DNA of 38,171 nt from Gammaproteobacteria bacterium (GTDB lineage: Bacteria > Pseudomonadota > Gammaproteobacteria > Thiohalospirales > Thiohalospiraceae), in the NCBI GenBank assembly GCA_014762495.1, contig JABURT010000141.1:1-38171 (forward strand). The letters run 5' to 3'. Positions 26,325-37,263 of the stretch are shown here, in pieces. The notes beneath the pieces are model-generated. The model had not been told where the DNA came from. It did not search any database and was given only the letters and a program-made list of their open reading frames with translations. Numbering within the stretch: the first letter of the stretch is position 1; every line of letters begins with the position of its first letter. Position numbers and translations under genes: made by a program.

Positions 26325-27461
26325 ATGGCCAGCCGGGCGTATTTCGACCACAACGCCACCACGCCAGTGGATGAACGTGTCTTCGAGGCAATGCTGCCGT
26401 ATTTGCGCGAGCATTATGGCAATGCCTCCAGCGGTCACCGGGAAGGGCGACTGGCCCACCAGGCGGTGGAACAGGCCCGGGAACAGGTGGCCGCCCTGGT
26501 CAAGGCCCATCCCTCGCAGGTGATCTTTACCAGCGGAGGCACCGAGGCCAATAACCTTGCCCTCAAGGGCGTTCGCGTGGCCGGGAAATCCCCGAGCCTG
26601 GCAGTCAGTGCCGTCGAACATGCCTCGGTGCTGGTGCCGGCCCGCAAGATGGGGGCCCGTATTCTCGACGTGGGTGCCGAGGGCAATGTCGAACGAGATT
26701 CACTGGATGAGGCCCTGCAGGCCGGGTGCCGGCTGGTGTCGGCGATGCTGGTGAATAACGAGACCGGCACCATCGAGCGGATTGCCGAACTGGCCCAACA
26801 GGCCAGGGCAAGCGGGGCCCTGTTTCATACCGATGCCGTTCAGGCGGCAGGCAAGATCGACCTGGATATGCCGGCGCTGGGCGTTGACCTGCTTAGCCTG
26901 TCGGCGCACAAGATTTATGGCCCCAAGGGGGTCGGCGCCCTGGTGACAGATAAGGCCGTCACCCTGGTGCCTCAGCTGGAAGGCGGTGGTCACGAAAAGG
27001 GACGACGCTCAGGCTCGCTGAATGTGGCGGCCATCGTCGGTTTCGGTCAGGCCGCAGAACTGGCGGTTACGGAAATGGCGTCGCGTAACGCGCAACAGCA
27101 AACACTGCGTGAGCAGTTTGAGCATGAGCTCAGTGCCTCGGTCGAGGGTGTCGTGATTCACGCACGAACGGCCGAGCGTGTCGCCAACACAAGTTTTGCT
27201 TCGGTGCCCGGTCTGGATGGCGAGGCACTGTTAATGGCCCTGGACGATAGCGGCTTTGCTGTCTCCAGCGGTTCGGCTTGCGATAGCAAGAGCACCGAGC
27301 CCAGCCATGTCCTCATGGCCATGGGAGTGGAAGAATCGGTGGCTCGAGGTGCGATTCGCATCAGCCTCGGGTGTGACAACACCCGTGAACAGGTAGGGCA
27401 ACTGGTACAGGCCATCAAGACCCACAGCGAACGCCTGGGCAGCCTGGCCAGCGGCTGGTAA
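26325..27461 (+). CDS. Cysteine desulfurase, NifS/IscS-like paralog
   Basis: This 378-residue PLP enzyme should remove sulfur from cysteine as a persulfide. It has YFDHNATTP at 6-14, the PLP-stacking His99 in VEHAS, the PLP lysine Lys196 in [10 protein letters not shown], and the active-site Cys319 in SSGSAC. It differs from the canonical IscS that follows: it is 27 residues shorter, has DSKSTEPSHVL after the Cys, and lacks the C-terminal DLNSIxW tail with which IscS contacts its partners. No strong ribosome site is seen; it begins 22 bases after iscR. It may be a second sulfur donor, a NifS-type enzyme or a modulator. It is intact, not a decayed copy. Confidence 0.9.
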   Translation: MASRAYFDHNATTPVDERVFEAMLPYLREHYGNASSGHREGRLAHQAVEQAREQVAALVKAHPSQVIFTSGGTEANNLALKGVRVAGKSPSLAVSAVEHASVLVPARKMGARILDVGAEGNVERDSLDEALQAGCRLVSAMLVNNETGTIERIAELAQQARASGALFHTDAVQAAGKIDLDMPALGVDLLSLSAHKIYGPKGVGALVTDKAVTLVPQLEGGGHEKGRRSGSLNVAAIVGFGQAAELAVTEMASRNAQQQTLREQFEHELSASVEGVVIHARTAERVANTSFASVPGLDGEALLMALDDSGFAVSSGSACDSKSTEPSHVLMAMGVEESVARGAIRISLGCDNTREQVGQLVQAIKTHSERLGSLASGW

Positions 27462-27524
27462 TGAATAGAGTCGGGCATGTCACCATGTCCGTTGGAAAAC
27501 GCAGTCAATGCGCGGAGAGCAAGT

Positions 27525-28742
27525 ATGAAAACACCTATTTACATGGACTATTCTGCCACCACACCGGTAGACCCGCGTGTCGCAGAGGTGATGTGTAAGT
27601 ACCTTTCATATGACGATGGTCTGTACGGTAACCCTGCCTCTCGTTCCCATGAGTTCGGCTGGAAGACGGAAGCCGCAGTCGATGAGGCGCGTAAGAATGT
27701 CGCCGCCCTCGTCAATGCCGATGCCAAGGAGATCGTCTGGACCTCAGGTGCCACCGAGTCGGATAACCTCGCCATCAAGGGTGTTGCCCACTTCTATCAG
27801 AAGAAGGGCAAGCACATCATCACCTGCAAGACAGAACACAAGGCTGTCCTTGACACCTGCCGCCAACTCGAGCGCGAAGGTTTCGAGGTCACATACCTGG
27901 ATCCAGAGCCCAGCGGTCTCGTGGATCACAAGAAATTGGAAGCGGCCATGCGTGACGACACCATCCTCGTTTCCATCATGCATGTGAATAACGAGATCGG
28001 TGTGATCCAGGACATCAGCGCTATCGGCGAGATGTGCCGTGAGCGCAAGATAATGTTCCATGTCGACGCCGCCCAGAGCGCGGGTAAGGTGCCGATCGAT
28101 CTGAAGGAAATGAAGGTCGATCTGATGTCTTTCTCCGCACATAAAATTTACGGTCCCAAGGGCATCGGTGCCCTCTACGTACGTCGTAAGCCGCGTGCCC
28201 GTATCGAGGCGCAGATGCACGGCGGTGGCCATGAGCGCGGTATGCGCTCCGGCACGCTGCCGACCCACCAGATCGTTGGCATGGGCGAAGCCTTCCGCAT
28301 CGCCAAGGAAGAGATGGCCACCGAGAACGAAAGAGTGCGCGTCCTGAGAGACCGTTTGTGGAACGGCATCACCGACATGGAAGAGGTTTATCTGAACGGC
28401 GACATGGAACAACGCGTTCCACATAACCTCAATGTCAGTTTCAACTACGTAGAAGGTGAATCACTGATCATGGCGATCCGTGACCTGGCGGTTTCCTCAG
28501 GCTCGGCCTGTACCTCCGCCAGCCTGGAACCGTCCTATGTCCTGCGCGCCCTGGGCCGCAATGATGAACTGGCACACAGCTCCATCCGTTTCTCCATCGG
28601 TCGATTCACTACCGAGGAAGAAGTCGACTATGCGGTGAAGCTGTTACACGACAAGATTGGCAAGCTGCGCGAATTGTCGCCGCTTTGGGAAATGTACAAA
28701 GATGGCATCGACCTTAATTCCATTCAGTGGGCCGCCCACTGA
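27525..28742 (+). CDS. iscS: Cysteine desulfurase IscS
   Basis: IscS supplies sulfur to IscU for cluster assembly and to several tRNA thiolation routes. The 405-residue protein is very close to E. coli IscS, with [13 protein letters not shown] at 7-19, Lys207 for PLP in [10 protein letters not shown], and Cys329 in [17 protein letters not shown]. The C-terminus, [19 protein letters not shown], is the region known to bind IscU. The start is chosen for homology and GGAGAG upstream; a frame 16 codons longer is not needed. It lies between the shorter desulfurase gene and iscU. Confidence 0.98.
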   Translation: MKTPIYMDYSATTPVDPRVAEVMCKYLSYDDGLYGNPASRSHEFGWKTEAAVDEARKNVAALVNADAKEIVWTSGATESDNLAIKGVAHFYQKKGKHIITCKTEHKAVLDTCRQLEREGFEVTYLDPEPSGLVDHKKLEAAMRDDTILVSIMHVNNEIGVIQDISAIGEMCRERKIMFHVDAAQSAGKVPIDLKEMKVDLMSFSAHKIYGPKGIGALYVRRKPRARIEAQMHGGGHERGMRSGTLPTHQIVGMGEAFRIAKEEMATENERVRVLRDRLWNGITDMEEVYLNGDMEQRVPHNLNVSFNYVEGESLIMAIRDLAVSSGSACTSASLEPSYVLRALGRNDELAHSSIRFSIGRFTTEEEVDYAVKLLHDKIGKLRELSPLWEMYKDGIDLNSIQWAAH

Positions 28743-28788
28743 TCCCGTCGATGACATCATATTGAGTTAATGAAGAGGAGTTGCAAAC

Positions 28789-29199
28789 ATGGCCTATAGT
28801 GACAAGGTAATCGACCACTACGAAAATCCGCGTAATGTTGGCAGCCTGGATAAGGATTCAGAAAACGTCGGCACCGGCATGGTCGGCGCCCCGGCCTGTG
28901 GCGACGTCATGCGTCTGCAGATTCAGGTAAACGACGCCGGAATCATCGAAGATGCCAAGTTCAAGACCTACGGTTGTGGTTCGGCCATCGCCTCCAGCTC
29001 GCTGTTGACCGAGTGGGTGCGTGGCAAGACCCTGGACGAGGCCGCCGAGATCAAGAACACCGAGATCGCCGAAGAGCTGGCCCTTCCGCCGGTCAAGATA
29101 CACTGCTCGGTTCTGGCCGAGGACGCCATCAAGGCCGCCATCACCGACTACAAGTCCAAGCATGGTGAAGCCGAAGAAGAACAGGCCAAGAGCGCCTAA
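28789..29199 (+). CDS. iscU: Fe-S cluster scaffold IscU
   Basis: IscU is the scaffold on which [2Fe-2S] and [4Fe-4S] clusters are built. The 136-residue protein retains Cys37, Asp39, Cys63, His105 and Cys106. The LPPVK motif at 99-103, recognised by HscA, is intact. GAGGAG lies before the ATG. The C-terminus has an acidic tail of about 10 residues (GEAEEEQAKSA) beyond the E. coli end. It follows iscS by 46 bases in normal order. Confidence 0.98.
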   Translation: MAYSDKVIDHYENPRNVGSLDKDSENVGTGMVGAPACGDVMRLQIQVNDAGIIEDAKFKTYGCGSAIASSSLLTEWVRGKTLDEAAEIKNTEIAEELALPPVKIHCSVLAEDAIKAAITDYKSKHGEAEEEQAKSA

Positions 29200-29223
29200 T
29201 TTAGAACGCTTGAGGTGGTAGAG

Positions 29224-29547
29224 ATGGGCATTACTCTGACAGAACCGGCGGCTCAACACGTCAAGTCATACCTGGAAAACCGGGGCAAGGGCATCGGCCT
29301 GCGCCTTGGAGTCCGTACCTCCGGGTGTTCCGGTATGGCCTACGTGCTTGAGTTCGCCGATGACATCAACGACGAAGACGAGGTCTTCGAAGACCACGGT
29401 ATCAAGGTGATCGTCGATCCCAAGAGCATGGTCTATCTGGACGGTACCGAACTCGATTTTGGCAAGGAAGGTTTGAACGAGGGCTTCAAGTTCAATAACC
29501 CCAACGTCAAGGACGAGTGCGGTTGCGGCGAAAGCTTCAACATATAA
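29224..29547 (+). CDS. iscA: Fe-S cluster assembly protein IscA
   Basis: IscA is an A-type carrier that binds iron or a cluster and passes it to target proteins. The 107-residue length and the ligands Cys35, Cys99 and Cys101 (CGCGESF end) match E. coli. The ATG at this position has GAGGTGG upstream; a GTG three codons before is less likely. The iscU-iscA gap is 24 bases and the iscA-hscB gap is 7 bases. Confidence 0.97.
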   Translation: MGITLTEPAAQHVKSYLENRGKGIGLRLGVRTSGCSGMAYVLEFADDINDEDEVFEDHGIKVIVDPKSMVYLDGTELDFGKEGLNEGFKFNNPNVKDECGCGESFNI

Positions 29548-29554
29548 TCCCGCC

Positions 29555-30103
29555 ATGCAGGTCGATTTCAGTCAAAACCACTTTGAGATATTCGGCCTGG
29601 AACCGGGGTTCGAGGTAGATACCGCGGCTCTCGCCGAGACCTACCGTGAACTGCAGCGGGTGGTCCATCCGGACCGCTTCGCCAGCGGTACCGAGCAGGA
29701 GAAACGTCTGGCGGTACAGCGCACGGCCCAGGTAAACGAAGCCTTTCAAACCCTCAAGCAGCCCCTGGAACGGGCACGCTATCTGCTACAACTCAACGGT
29801 ATCGACATCAATAGCGAGACCGATACCACGGTTGATACCGAGTTCCTCATGGAGCAGATGGAGTTGCGCGAGCGCCTGGCCGAGATCAAGAATGAAAACG
29901 ATCCGGAAGCAGCGTTGTTCGATCTGAGCCAGACCATTACCCGTAAGCACAAGGCCATTGTCGATGCCCTCGGCAAGGACTTTGCCGATATCAATGCGGA
30001 TTCCCTGGCCAGTGCCCGCGAAAATGTGCGCAAGCTGCAATTTCTCAATAAGCTGCAACAGGAGGCCGATCAGCTGGACGAAGAGCTGGCCGACCTGGCC
30101 TAG
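29555..30103 (+). CDS. hscB: Co-chaperone HscB
   Basis: HscB is the J-domain partner of HscA that delivers IscU and stimulates ATP hydrolysis. The 182-residue protein has the J domain at about 1-75 with the HPD motif at 38-40, and a C-terminal three-helix bundle that binds IscU. It starts 7 bases after iscA without a clear Shine-Dalgarno sequence, which suggests coupling to iscA translation. Confidence 0.95.
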   Translation: MQVDFSQNHFEIFGLEPGFEVDTAALAETYRELQRVVHPDRFASGTEQEKRLAVQRTAQVNEAFQTLKQPLERARYLLQLNGIDINSETDTTVDTEFLMEQMELRERLAEIKNENDPEAALFDLSQTITRKHKAIVDALGKDFADINADSLASARENVRKLQFLNKLQQEADQLDEELADLA

Positions 30104-30160
30104 GCCCGAACCCACCCCGGGCATTCAAGGCAGACACGATACAGACAAGGTTATAAATAG

Positions 30161-32035
<1,875 letters not shown>

Positions 32036-32096
32036 ATTCGCAGACGTATCATCTTCTCCCGATACTACAAAGAGATTGGAATAAGCGAGAACAAAC

Positions 32097-32438
32097 ATGC
32101 CCCAGATTATTTTTCTGCCCCATGAAGAGATCTGCCCCGAGGGTGCAGTCATAGAGGTGGAGCCCGGTATCACCATTTGCGATGCCGCCCTGGCCAATGA
32201 CATCCATATCGAACATGCCTGTGAAAAGTCCTGTGCCTGCACCACCTGTCATGTTGTTGTCCGTGAGGGCTTTGATTCCATGGAAGAGTCCACCGAGGAG
32301 GAGGATGACCTGCTGGACAAGGCCTGGGGTCTAGAGCCTGAGTCACGCCTAAGTTGCCAGGCGGTGGTGGCCGATGAAGACCTGGTGGTCGAGATCCCCA
32401 AATACACCATCAACATGGTTAAGGAAGCGCCGCATTAA
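32097..32438 (+). CDS. fdx: ISC-type [2Fe-2S] ferredoxin
   Basis: Fdx supplies electrons for cluster formation on IscU. The 113-residue adrenodoxin-type ferredoxin has cluster ligands Cys42, Cys48, Cys51 and Cys87, with the extra Cys46 also seen in E. coli Fdx. The acidic helix [17 protein letters not shown] near 61-77 is the known partner-binding region. The gene lies between hscA (61 bases) and iscX (20 bases). Confidence 0.97.
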   Translation: MPQIIFLPHEEICPEGAVIEVEPGITICDAALANDIHIEHACEKSCACTTCHVVVREGFDSMEESTEEEDDLLDKAWGLEPESRLSCQAVVADEDLVVEIPKYTINMVKEAPH

Positions 32439-32458
32439 GGCGTCTAGGAGATGAGCAC

Positions 32459-32659
32459 ATGAGTCTGAAGTGGAGCGACAGCCTGGAGATCGCCATCGAG
32501 CTGGATGAGAAGCACCCCGACGTGGACCCGCAGTGGATCCGCTTTACCGATCTGCACGCCTGGGTGTGCGAGTTAGAAGAATTCGATGATGATCCGGAAG
32601 GCTCGAATGAAAAGATCCTCGAGGCCATCCAGATGGCCTGGCTGGACGAGCGAGACTGA
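32459..32659 (+). CDS. iscX: ISC accessory protein IscX
   Basis: IscX is a small acidic protein that binds IscS and is thought to act as iron donor or regulator of cluster assembly. The 66-residue protein has the expected [16 protein letters not shown] start, RFTDLHAWV near 27-35 and the [10 protein letters not shown] end. GGAG nine bases before the ATG serves as ribosome site. It is the last gene of the isc operon; a strong terminator follows after 30 bases. Confidence 0.96.
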   Translation: MSLKWSDSLEIAIELDEKHPDVDPQWIRFTDLHAWVCELEEFDDDPEGSNEKILEAIQMAWLDERD

Positions 32660-32689
32660 GGTGTTTCTGACCTCGCCGTAGCCTCAAGG

Positions 32690-32714
32690 AACCGCGCCCT
32701 CGGCGCGGTTTTTT
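32690..32714 (+). terminator. Terminator of the isc operon
   Basis: AACCGCGCC (32690-32698) pairs with GGCGCGGTT (32702-32710) around a 3-base loop, followed by an unbroken T run to 32714 and more T downstream. It is a clear intrinsic terminator after iscX. Confidence 0.93.
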
Positions 32715-32938
32715 GTTTTTCGCCTCGGAACTAACTTAAGTGTTCAAAATCATAGAGTTACCAGAAGCTTATGGTTGCCGATTCCAAACCGGTTCGATTG
32801 CGCCAAGGGGGCGCAAGCGGTAAGATCAGCGGCTTGATTTTTATCAGCAAAATCAATCGGATTTCTGCGCCGCCCGAGACAGCTCGGGCGGTTCTTAACT
32901 TTAAAGACCCTATAGAAAATTACTGGAGTTTATAACCC
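32715..32938 (+). other. Structured gap and leader before ndk
   Basis: No gene is seen here, but three inverted repeats follow one another. TTGCGCC/GGCGCAA lies at 32798-32816, TTGATTTT/AAAATCAA at 32834-32856, and CCGCCCGAG/CTCGGGCGG at 32870-32891 with an ACAG loop. The third is very stable and is followed by TTCTTAACTTT. A TATAGA element about 22 bases before the ndk ATG could be a -10 box, without a good -35. The stretch may be an ndk leader, a small RNA gene or both. Confidence 0.45.
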
Positions 32939-33370
32939 ATGGCCATGGAACGTACCATTTCCATTATCAAGCCCGACGCCGTCGCCAAGAATGTAATCGG
33001 TGAAATCTACAGCCGCTTCGAAAAGAACGGCCTGAAGATCATTGCCGCCAAGATGAAGCACCTCTCCAAGGAAGACGCCGAAGGCTTCTACGCCGTGCAC
33101 AAGGAACGCCCCTTCTTCAACGATCTGGTGGAATTCATGACCTCAGGTCCCGTGATGATCCAGGTACTGGAAGGCGAGGCTGCCGTGACCAAGAACCGTG
33201 AGATCATGGGCGCAACCAATCCCAAGGAAGCCGAGGCCGGTACCATTCGCGCCGACTTCGCCGAGACCATCGACGAAAATGCCGTGCATGGCTCCGACAG
33301 CGCGGAAAACGCCAAGATCGAGATCGACTACTTCTTCTCTGAAGATGAGATCTGCCCGCGTACCCGATAG
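32939..33370 (+). CDS. ndk: Nucleoside diphosphate kinase
   Basis: Ndk transfers the terminal phosphate among nucleoside triphosphates and diphosphates through a phospho-histidine. The 143-residue length equals the E. coli protein. It begins [21 protein letters not shown], with the active-site His117 in HGSDS at 117-121 and the C-terminal CPRTR. A GGAG lies about 12 bases upstream, rather far; the second ATG two codons later is an alternative. It sits after isc and before rlmN, an order known in several gammaproteobacteria. Confidence 0.97.
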   Translation: MAMERTISIIKPDAVAKNVIGEIYSRFEKNGLKIIAAKMKHLSKEDAEGFYAVHKERPFFNDLVEFMTSGPVMIQVLEGEAAVTKNREIMGATNPKEAEAGTIRADFAETIDENAVHGSDSAENAKIEIDYFFSEDEICPRTR

Positions 33371-33431
33371 AGCGGGCATAAATACCCACTAAGGGCGAAA
33401 CACCGGTCAAGTGCCGGGTATGGAGTGATGA

Positions 33432-34526
33432 GTGAGCCGAGTGAACCTGCTGGGACTGAACCGTAAGGCAATGGGCGAGTTTTTCACCGAGATCGGTGAG
33501 AAGCCCTTTCGTGCCACGCAGGTGCTCAAATGGCTGCATCAATATGGCGTCTCGGAGTTCGATGCCATGACCAACCTGAGCAAGTCTCTGCGTGAACGTC
33601 TGCAGGTAGAAGCCGAGATCCGGGCGCCGGAGGTGATCCTGGATCAGCTCTCCGAGGACGGGACTCGTAAGTGGCTGTTGCGACTGCCCGACGGCAATGC
33701 CATCGAGATGGTATTCATCCCGGAAAAGGACCGCGGTACCCTGTGTATTTCCAGCCAGGTAGGCTGCGCGCTGGACTGCAGCTTCTGCTCGACGGCGCAG
33801 CAGGGTTTTAATCGCAACCTGAGCAGTGCCGAGATCATTGGCCAACTGTGGCTGGCGAACCAGCTGCTTGGCAAGGATCCCAAGGGTGAGCGGAAGGTGA
33901 CCAACGTGGTCTTCATGGGCATGGGCGAGCCTCTGCTGAACTTCGATGCAGTCGTCAGCGCCATGGATCTCATGGTCGATGATCATGGCTATGGTATGTC
34001 CAAGCGACGCGTGACGCTCAGTACCTCGGGTGTGGTCCCGGCCTTGATGCGACTCAAGGAGACCAGCGATGTGGCCCTGGCCGTGTCCCTGCATGCCGTG
34101 CGAGACGAGTTGCGCAATGAGCTGGTGCCGATTAACCGCAAATACCCGATCAAGGAGTTGATGGCAGCCTGCCGCCATTACATTGATCGCGAAGGGCGTC
34201 GAAAGGTGACCTGGGAATACGTCATGCTGGCGGGCGTCAATGATAGTGAGCGCGATGCAAGGGAACTGGTAAAGCTGTTAAAGGGAATCCCCTCCAAGGT
34301 GAATTTGATCCCCTTTAATCCCTTTCCCGAGACTCGTTATCGTTCCTCGGACAGCGAGACCATCACTCGTTTTCAGAACATACTGGTCAATGCCGGTATC
34401 GTGACCATAAGACGTAAGACTCGCGGTGAGGATATCGATGCGGCCTGTGGCCAGCTCGCAGGACAGGTACAGGATCGCACCAAGCGACGCTTTCGCAATG
34501 TCGAGGTGACACAGGAGTCGATATGA
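33432..34526 (+). CDS. rlmN: Dual-specificity 23S rRNA/tRNA adenine C2-methyltransferase
   Basis: RlmN is a radical SAM enzyme that methylates C2 of A2503 in 23S rRNA and A37 in some tRNAs. The 364-residue protein has the cluster motif Cys112, Cys116, Cys119, the Cys105 of TLCISSQ and the catalytic methyl-carrying Cys339 of DAACGQL. The start is GTG, with GGAG six bases upstream. An ATG four bases before it opens a different frame of only 12 codons. The stop overlaps pilW by ATGA. Confidence 0.96.
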   Translation: MSRVNLLGLNRKAMGEFFTEIGEKPFRATQVLKWLHQYGVSEFDAMTNLSKSLRERLQVEAEIRAPEVILDQLSEDGTRKWLLRLPDGNAIEMVFIPEKDRGTLCISSQVGCALDCSFCSTAQQGFNRNLSSAEIIGQLWLANQLLGKDPKGERKVTNVVFMGMGEPLLNFDAVVSAMDLMVDDHGYGMSKRRVTLSTSGVVPALMRLKETSDVALAVSLHAVRDELRNELVPINRKYPIKELMAACRHYIDREGRRKVTWEYVMLAGVNDSERDARELVKLLKGIPSKVNLIPFNPFPETRYRSSDSETITRFQNILVNAGIVTIRRKTRGEDIDAACGQLAGQVQDRTKRRFRNVEVTQESI

Positions 34527-35293
34527 TCGCTCGTCACAACCGACTGGCGGCGTTAGTGTTTGCCGTACTATTCAGCGCCTGCTCAGGCTCGCCGGAAAAA
34601 TCAACGCAAAACCAGCAGTATGCCGAGACTCCCGCCAAGATTAACGCGGAGCTCGGGCTTGGTTATATGCAACAGGGTGATTACAAGCGAGCCATGCAAA
34701 AGCTGGAGCTCGCCTTGAATTACAATCCGGAATATGACAAGGCCCATCATTACATCGCCGAGCTCTATCGCCGCCTAAACGAGTCCAAACTGGCCGATAA
34801 ACATTTTCAGAAGGCGATAGAACTCTCGCCACAGGATCCTGGTTTGCGCAACAATTACGGAGCCTTCCTGTGCGAGCGCGGTGATTTTGAGCAGGCCGAG
34901 GAACAGTTTCTGCTTGCGATCCGTGATCCGCTTTATGACGGACGGGTACAGGCCTATGAAAACCTTGGGTTGTGTGCCACACAGGCTGGTGATCTGGAAA
35001 AGGCCGAGAAATATTTACGTACGGCGCTTAAGGCCAATCCCCGACTGGTGAAATCACTCTACGGAATGGCCGAACTGAATTACAAAATTGGGGACTATCT
35101 GCGCGCCCGTGCCTACCTTCAGCGCTATGAAGAGGTGGGTACTATCACCGCGGAGAGCCTGTGGCTGGGGATACGTATCGAGCATCGTATGGGTGACCGT
35201 GAGGTCATGAAGCGTTACGCACGGGAATTATCCAGGCTTTATCCGGACTCGGAACAGTGGCATAGCTACACCAGTGAAGGCTGGTATCAATAA
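34523..35293 (+). CDS. pilW: Type IV pilus assembly lipoprotein PilW/PilF
   Basis: PilW (called PilF in Pseudomonas) is an outer-membrane lipoprotein that helps the secretin PilQ to assemble. The 256-residue protein has a lipoprotein signal with lipobox FSAC at 17-20, lipidated at Cys20. About six TPR repeats run through the chain, for example [22 protein letters not shown], split here by LNYNPEY. Its start overlaps the rlmN stop (ATGA). In E. coli rodZ and ispG lie between this position and hisS; here hisS follows directly. Confidence 0.9.
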   Translation: MIARHNRLAALVFAVLFSACSGSPEKSTQNQQYAETPAKINAELGLGYMQQGDYKRAMQKLELALNYNPEYDKAHHYIAELYRRLNESKLADKHFQKAIELSPQDPGLRNNYGAFLCERGDFEQAEEQFLLAIRDPLYDGRVQAYENLGLCATQAGDLEKAEKYLRTALKANPRLVKSLYGMAELNYKIGDYLRARAYLQRYEEVGTITAESLWLGIRIEHRMGDREVMKRYARELSRLYPDSEQWHSYTSEGWYQ

Positions 35294-35314
35294 GTAAAAA
35301 ACGGGGAAGACAAG

Positions 35315-36598
35315 TTGGCGAACAATATCCAGGCCATACGTGGCATGCATGACATCACACCGGAGCAGACGCCCTACTGGCAGCAGCTGGAATCCGTGGT
35401 GCGCGATGTCCTGCATGCCTATGGTTATCGTGAAATCCGCATGCCCCTGGTGGAAAAGACCGAGTTGTTCAAACGCTCCATTGGTGAGGTCACCGATATC
35501 GTCGAGAAGGAGATGTATACCTTCGAAGACCGCAATGGCGATAGCCTGACCCTGCGTCCTGAAGGCACCGCCAGTTGTGTGCGCGCCTGCCTGGAAAACG
35601 GCCTGCTACACAATCAAACGCAACGTCTCTGGTACATGGGCCCGATGTTTCGACATGAACGCCCGCAGAAGGGACGTTATCGACAGTTCCAGCAGATAGG
35701 TGTCGAGGTCTTCGGTATGGAAGGCCCGGATATCGATGCCGAGATGATTCTCATGAGCGCCCGTATCCTCAAGGCCCTGGGACTGTTCGATTCGGTGACG
35801 CTGCATATCAATACCCTTGGCACCCCCGAGGCGCGCGCGGGCTATCGTGAAAAACTGGTGGAGTATCTCAGTCTGCATCGAGACAAACTGGATGAAGACA
35901 GCCTGAGACGCCTGGAGAGTAACCCTCTGCGTATTCTCGACAGTAAAAACCCGGCGATGCAGCAATTGATCGAAGATGCCCCGCGGTTAATGGATCACCT
36001 GGATGAGGCCTCCGAAGCTCACTTTGATCGGCTCAAGGCCTATCTGGATGCCGAGGGTATACGCTACGTGGTCAACCCAAGGCTGGTGCGCGGGCTGGAC
36101 TATTATAGCCGCAGCGTGTTTGAGTGGATCACCGATCAACTCGGTGCACAGGGCACGGTATTGGCCGGCGGCCGATTTGATGGACTGGTGGAGCAGCTCG
36201 GTGGCAAGCCGACGCCGGCCATTGGTTTTGCCATGGGCATCGAGCGTCTGGTCGCCCTGCTCGAAGACCAGGGGCGCGCGATGCCCGCCGATAACATGCC
36301 CCATGTCTACCTCATGGCCATGGGGCACGAAGCCGAGATGAAGGCGATGCAACTGGCAGAATCGCTGCGCAATGAACTGTCCGGTCTGCGAGTACTGCTG
36401 CATTGTGGTGGTGGCAGCTTCAAAAGCCAGATGAAACGGGCCGACAAGGTCGGCGCACGTTATGCCCTTATCCTTGGCGACGATGAGCTTGCCGGCGGTG
36501 TCATCGCGGTCAAGGACCTGGAGAAGGGTGAACAGGAACATAGGTCGCTGGAAGAGGTTACAGGTTACCTGGCCTCGTCCCTGGGCTTGAATAAATAA
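35315..36598 (+). CDS. hisS: Histidyl-tRNA synthetase
   Basis: HisS charges tRNA-His. The 427-residue class II synthetase has motif 2 ([18 protein letters not shown]) near 109-126 and the histidine-specific [15 protein letters not shown] near 255-269, plus AGGRFDGL near 283. The frame opens with the rare start TTG, giving [12 protein letters not shown] after the initiator Met, which aligns with the E. coli N-terminus [18 protein letters not shown] precedes it at good distance. The start is thus well supported despite the codon. It precedes yfgM and bamB, as in E. coli. Confidence 0.97.
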   Translation: MANNIQAIRGMHDITPEQTPYWQQLESVVRDVLHAYGYREIRMPLVEKTELFKRSIGEVTDIVEKEMYTFEDRNGDSLTLRPEGTASCVRACLENGLLHNQTQRLWYMGPMFRHERPQKGRYRQFQQIGVEVFGMEGPDIDAEMILMSARILKALGLFDSVTLHINTLGTPEARAGYREKLVEYLSLHRDKLDEDSLRRLESNPLRILDSKNPAMQQLIEDAPRLMDHLDEASEAHFDRLKAYLDAEGIRYVVNPRLVRGLDYYSRSVFEWITDQLGAQGTVLAGGRFDGLVEQLGGKPTPAIGFAMGIERLVALLEDQGRAMPADNMPHVYLMAMGHEAEMKAMQLAESLRNELSGLRVLLHCGGGSFKSQMKRADKVGARYALILGDDELAGGVIAVKDLEKGEQEHRSLEEVTGYLASSLGLNK

Positions 36599-36615
36599 GA
36601 TTCAAAGGGGAGAGA

Positions 36616-37263
36616 GTGGTGGAACACCTTCAACATGAAGAAGAACAACTGGAACGGGTTCGACAGTGGTGGGAGAAAAATGGCAAGGCCCTCATTGCCG
36701 GGGTCATCGTCGCCATCATAGCCGCGCTCGGGGCACAGTACTGGCTCAAGGAGCAGCGGAACTATAACGAGACCGCTTCGGTCGAGTATTCGCGCCTGTT
36801 ACAGGCCATCGAGGCAGGGGATGAATCGGCCCCGGGGCTGGCTGAGCGTATCAGCCAGGACTACGGTGATACGGTCTATGCCTCATACGCGGCATTGCTG
36901 CGGGCTCGCATGGCGGTTGAGAACAAGCAATGGCCTGTCGCCGCGAATCAGTTGCAATGGCTTATCGACAACAGTGACGAGTCCGGTCTGATTCATCTCG
37001 CCAGGATACGTCTGGCGCGCGTGATGCTTGAGCAGGGGCAGGCAGAGGCACTTCTGGATATGCTCGCGGAGGTCGAGGCAGAGGTCTTTGTCACCGATTA
37101 TGCGGAACTGCGTGGCGATGCCTATTTCGAACTCGGTAAGCCTGACAAGGCTCGCGAGGCCTATACCGAGGCATTGGCCGCGGCCTCGCTGCAGCGCAAT
37201 ACCCGCCTGCTGCAAATCAAGCTCGACGATCTGGCCGTCGGTGCGAAGGATACGGCCCAGTGA
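36616..37263 (+). CDS. yfgM: YfgM family SecYEG-associated protein
   Basis: YfgM is an inner-membrane protein with a periplasmic TPR domain that helps pass newly exported proteins from SecYEG to periplasmic chaperones. The 215-residue protein has a short cytosolic N-terminus, a single membrane helix at about 26-43 (ALIAGVIVAIIAALGAQYW), and TPR-like repeats afterwards. The start is GTG; a second GTG follows directly and is equally possible with the AAGGGGAGAG site. Its stop overlaps bamB by GTGA. The pairing with the BAM lipoprotein gene is conserved. Confidence 0.9.
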   Translation: MVEHLQHEEEQLERVRQWWEKNGKALIAGVIVAIIAALGAQYWLKEQRNYNETASVEYSRLLQAIEAGDESAPGLAERISQDYGDTVYASYAALLRARMAVENKQWPVAANQLQWLIDNSDESGLIHLARIRLARVMLEQGQAEALLDMLAEVEAEVFVTDYAELRGDAYFELGKPDKAREAYTEALAAASLQRNTRLLQIKLDDLAVGAKDTAQ

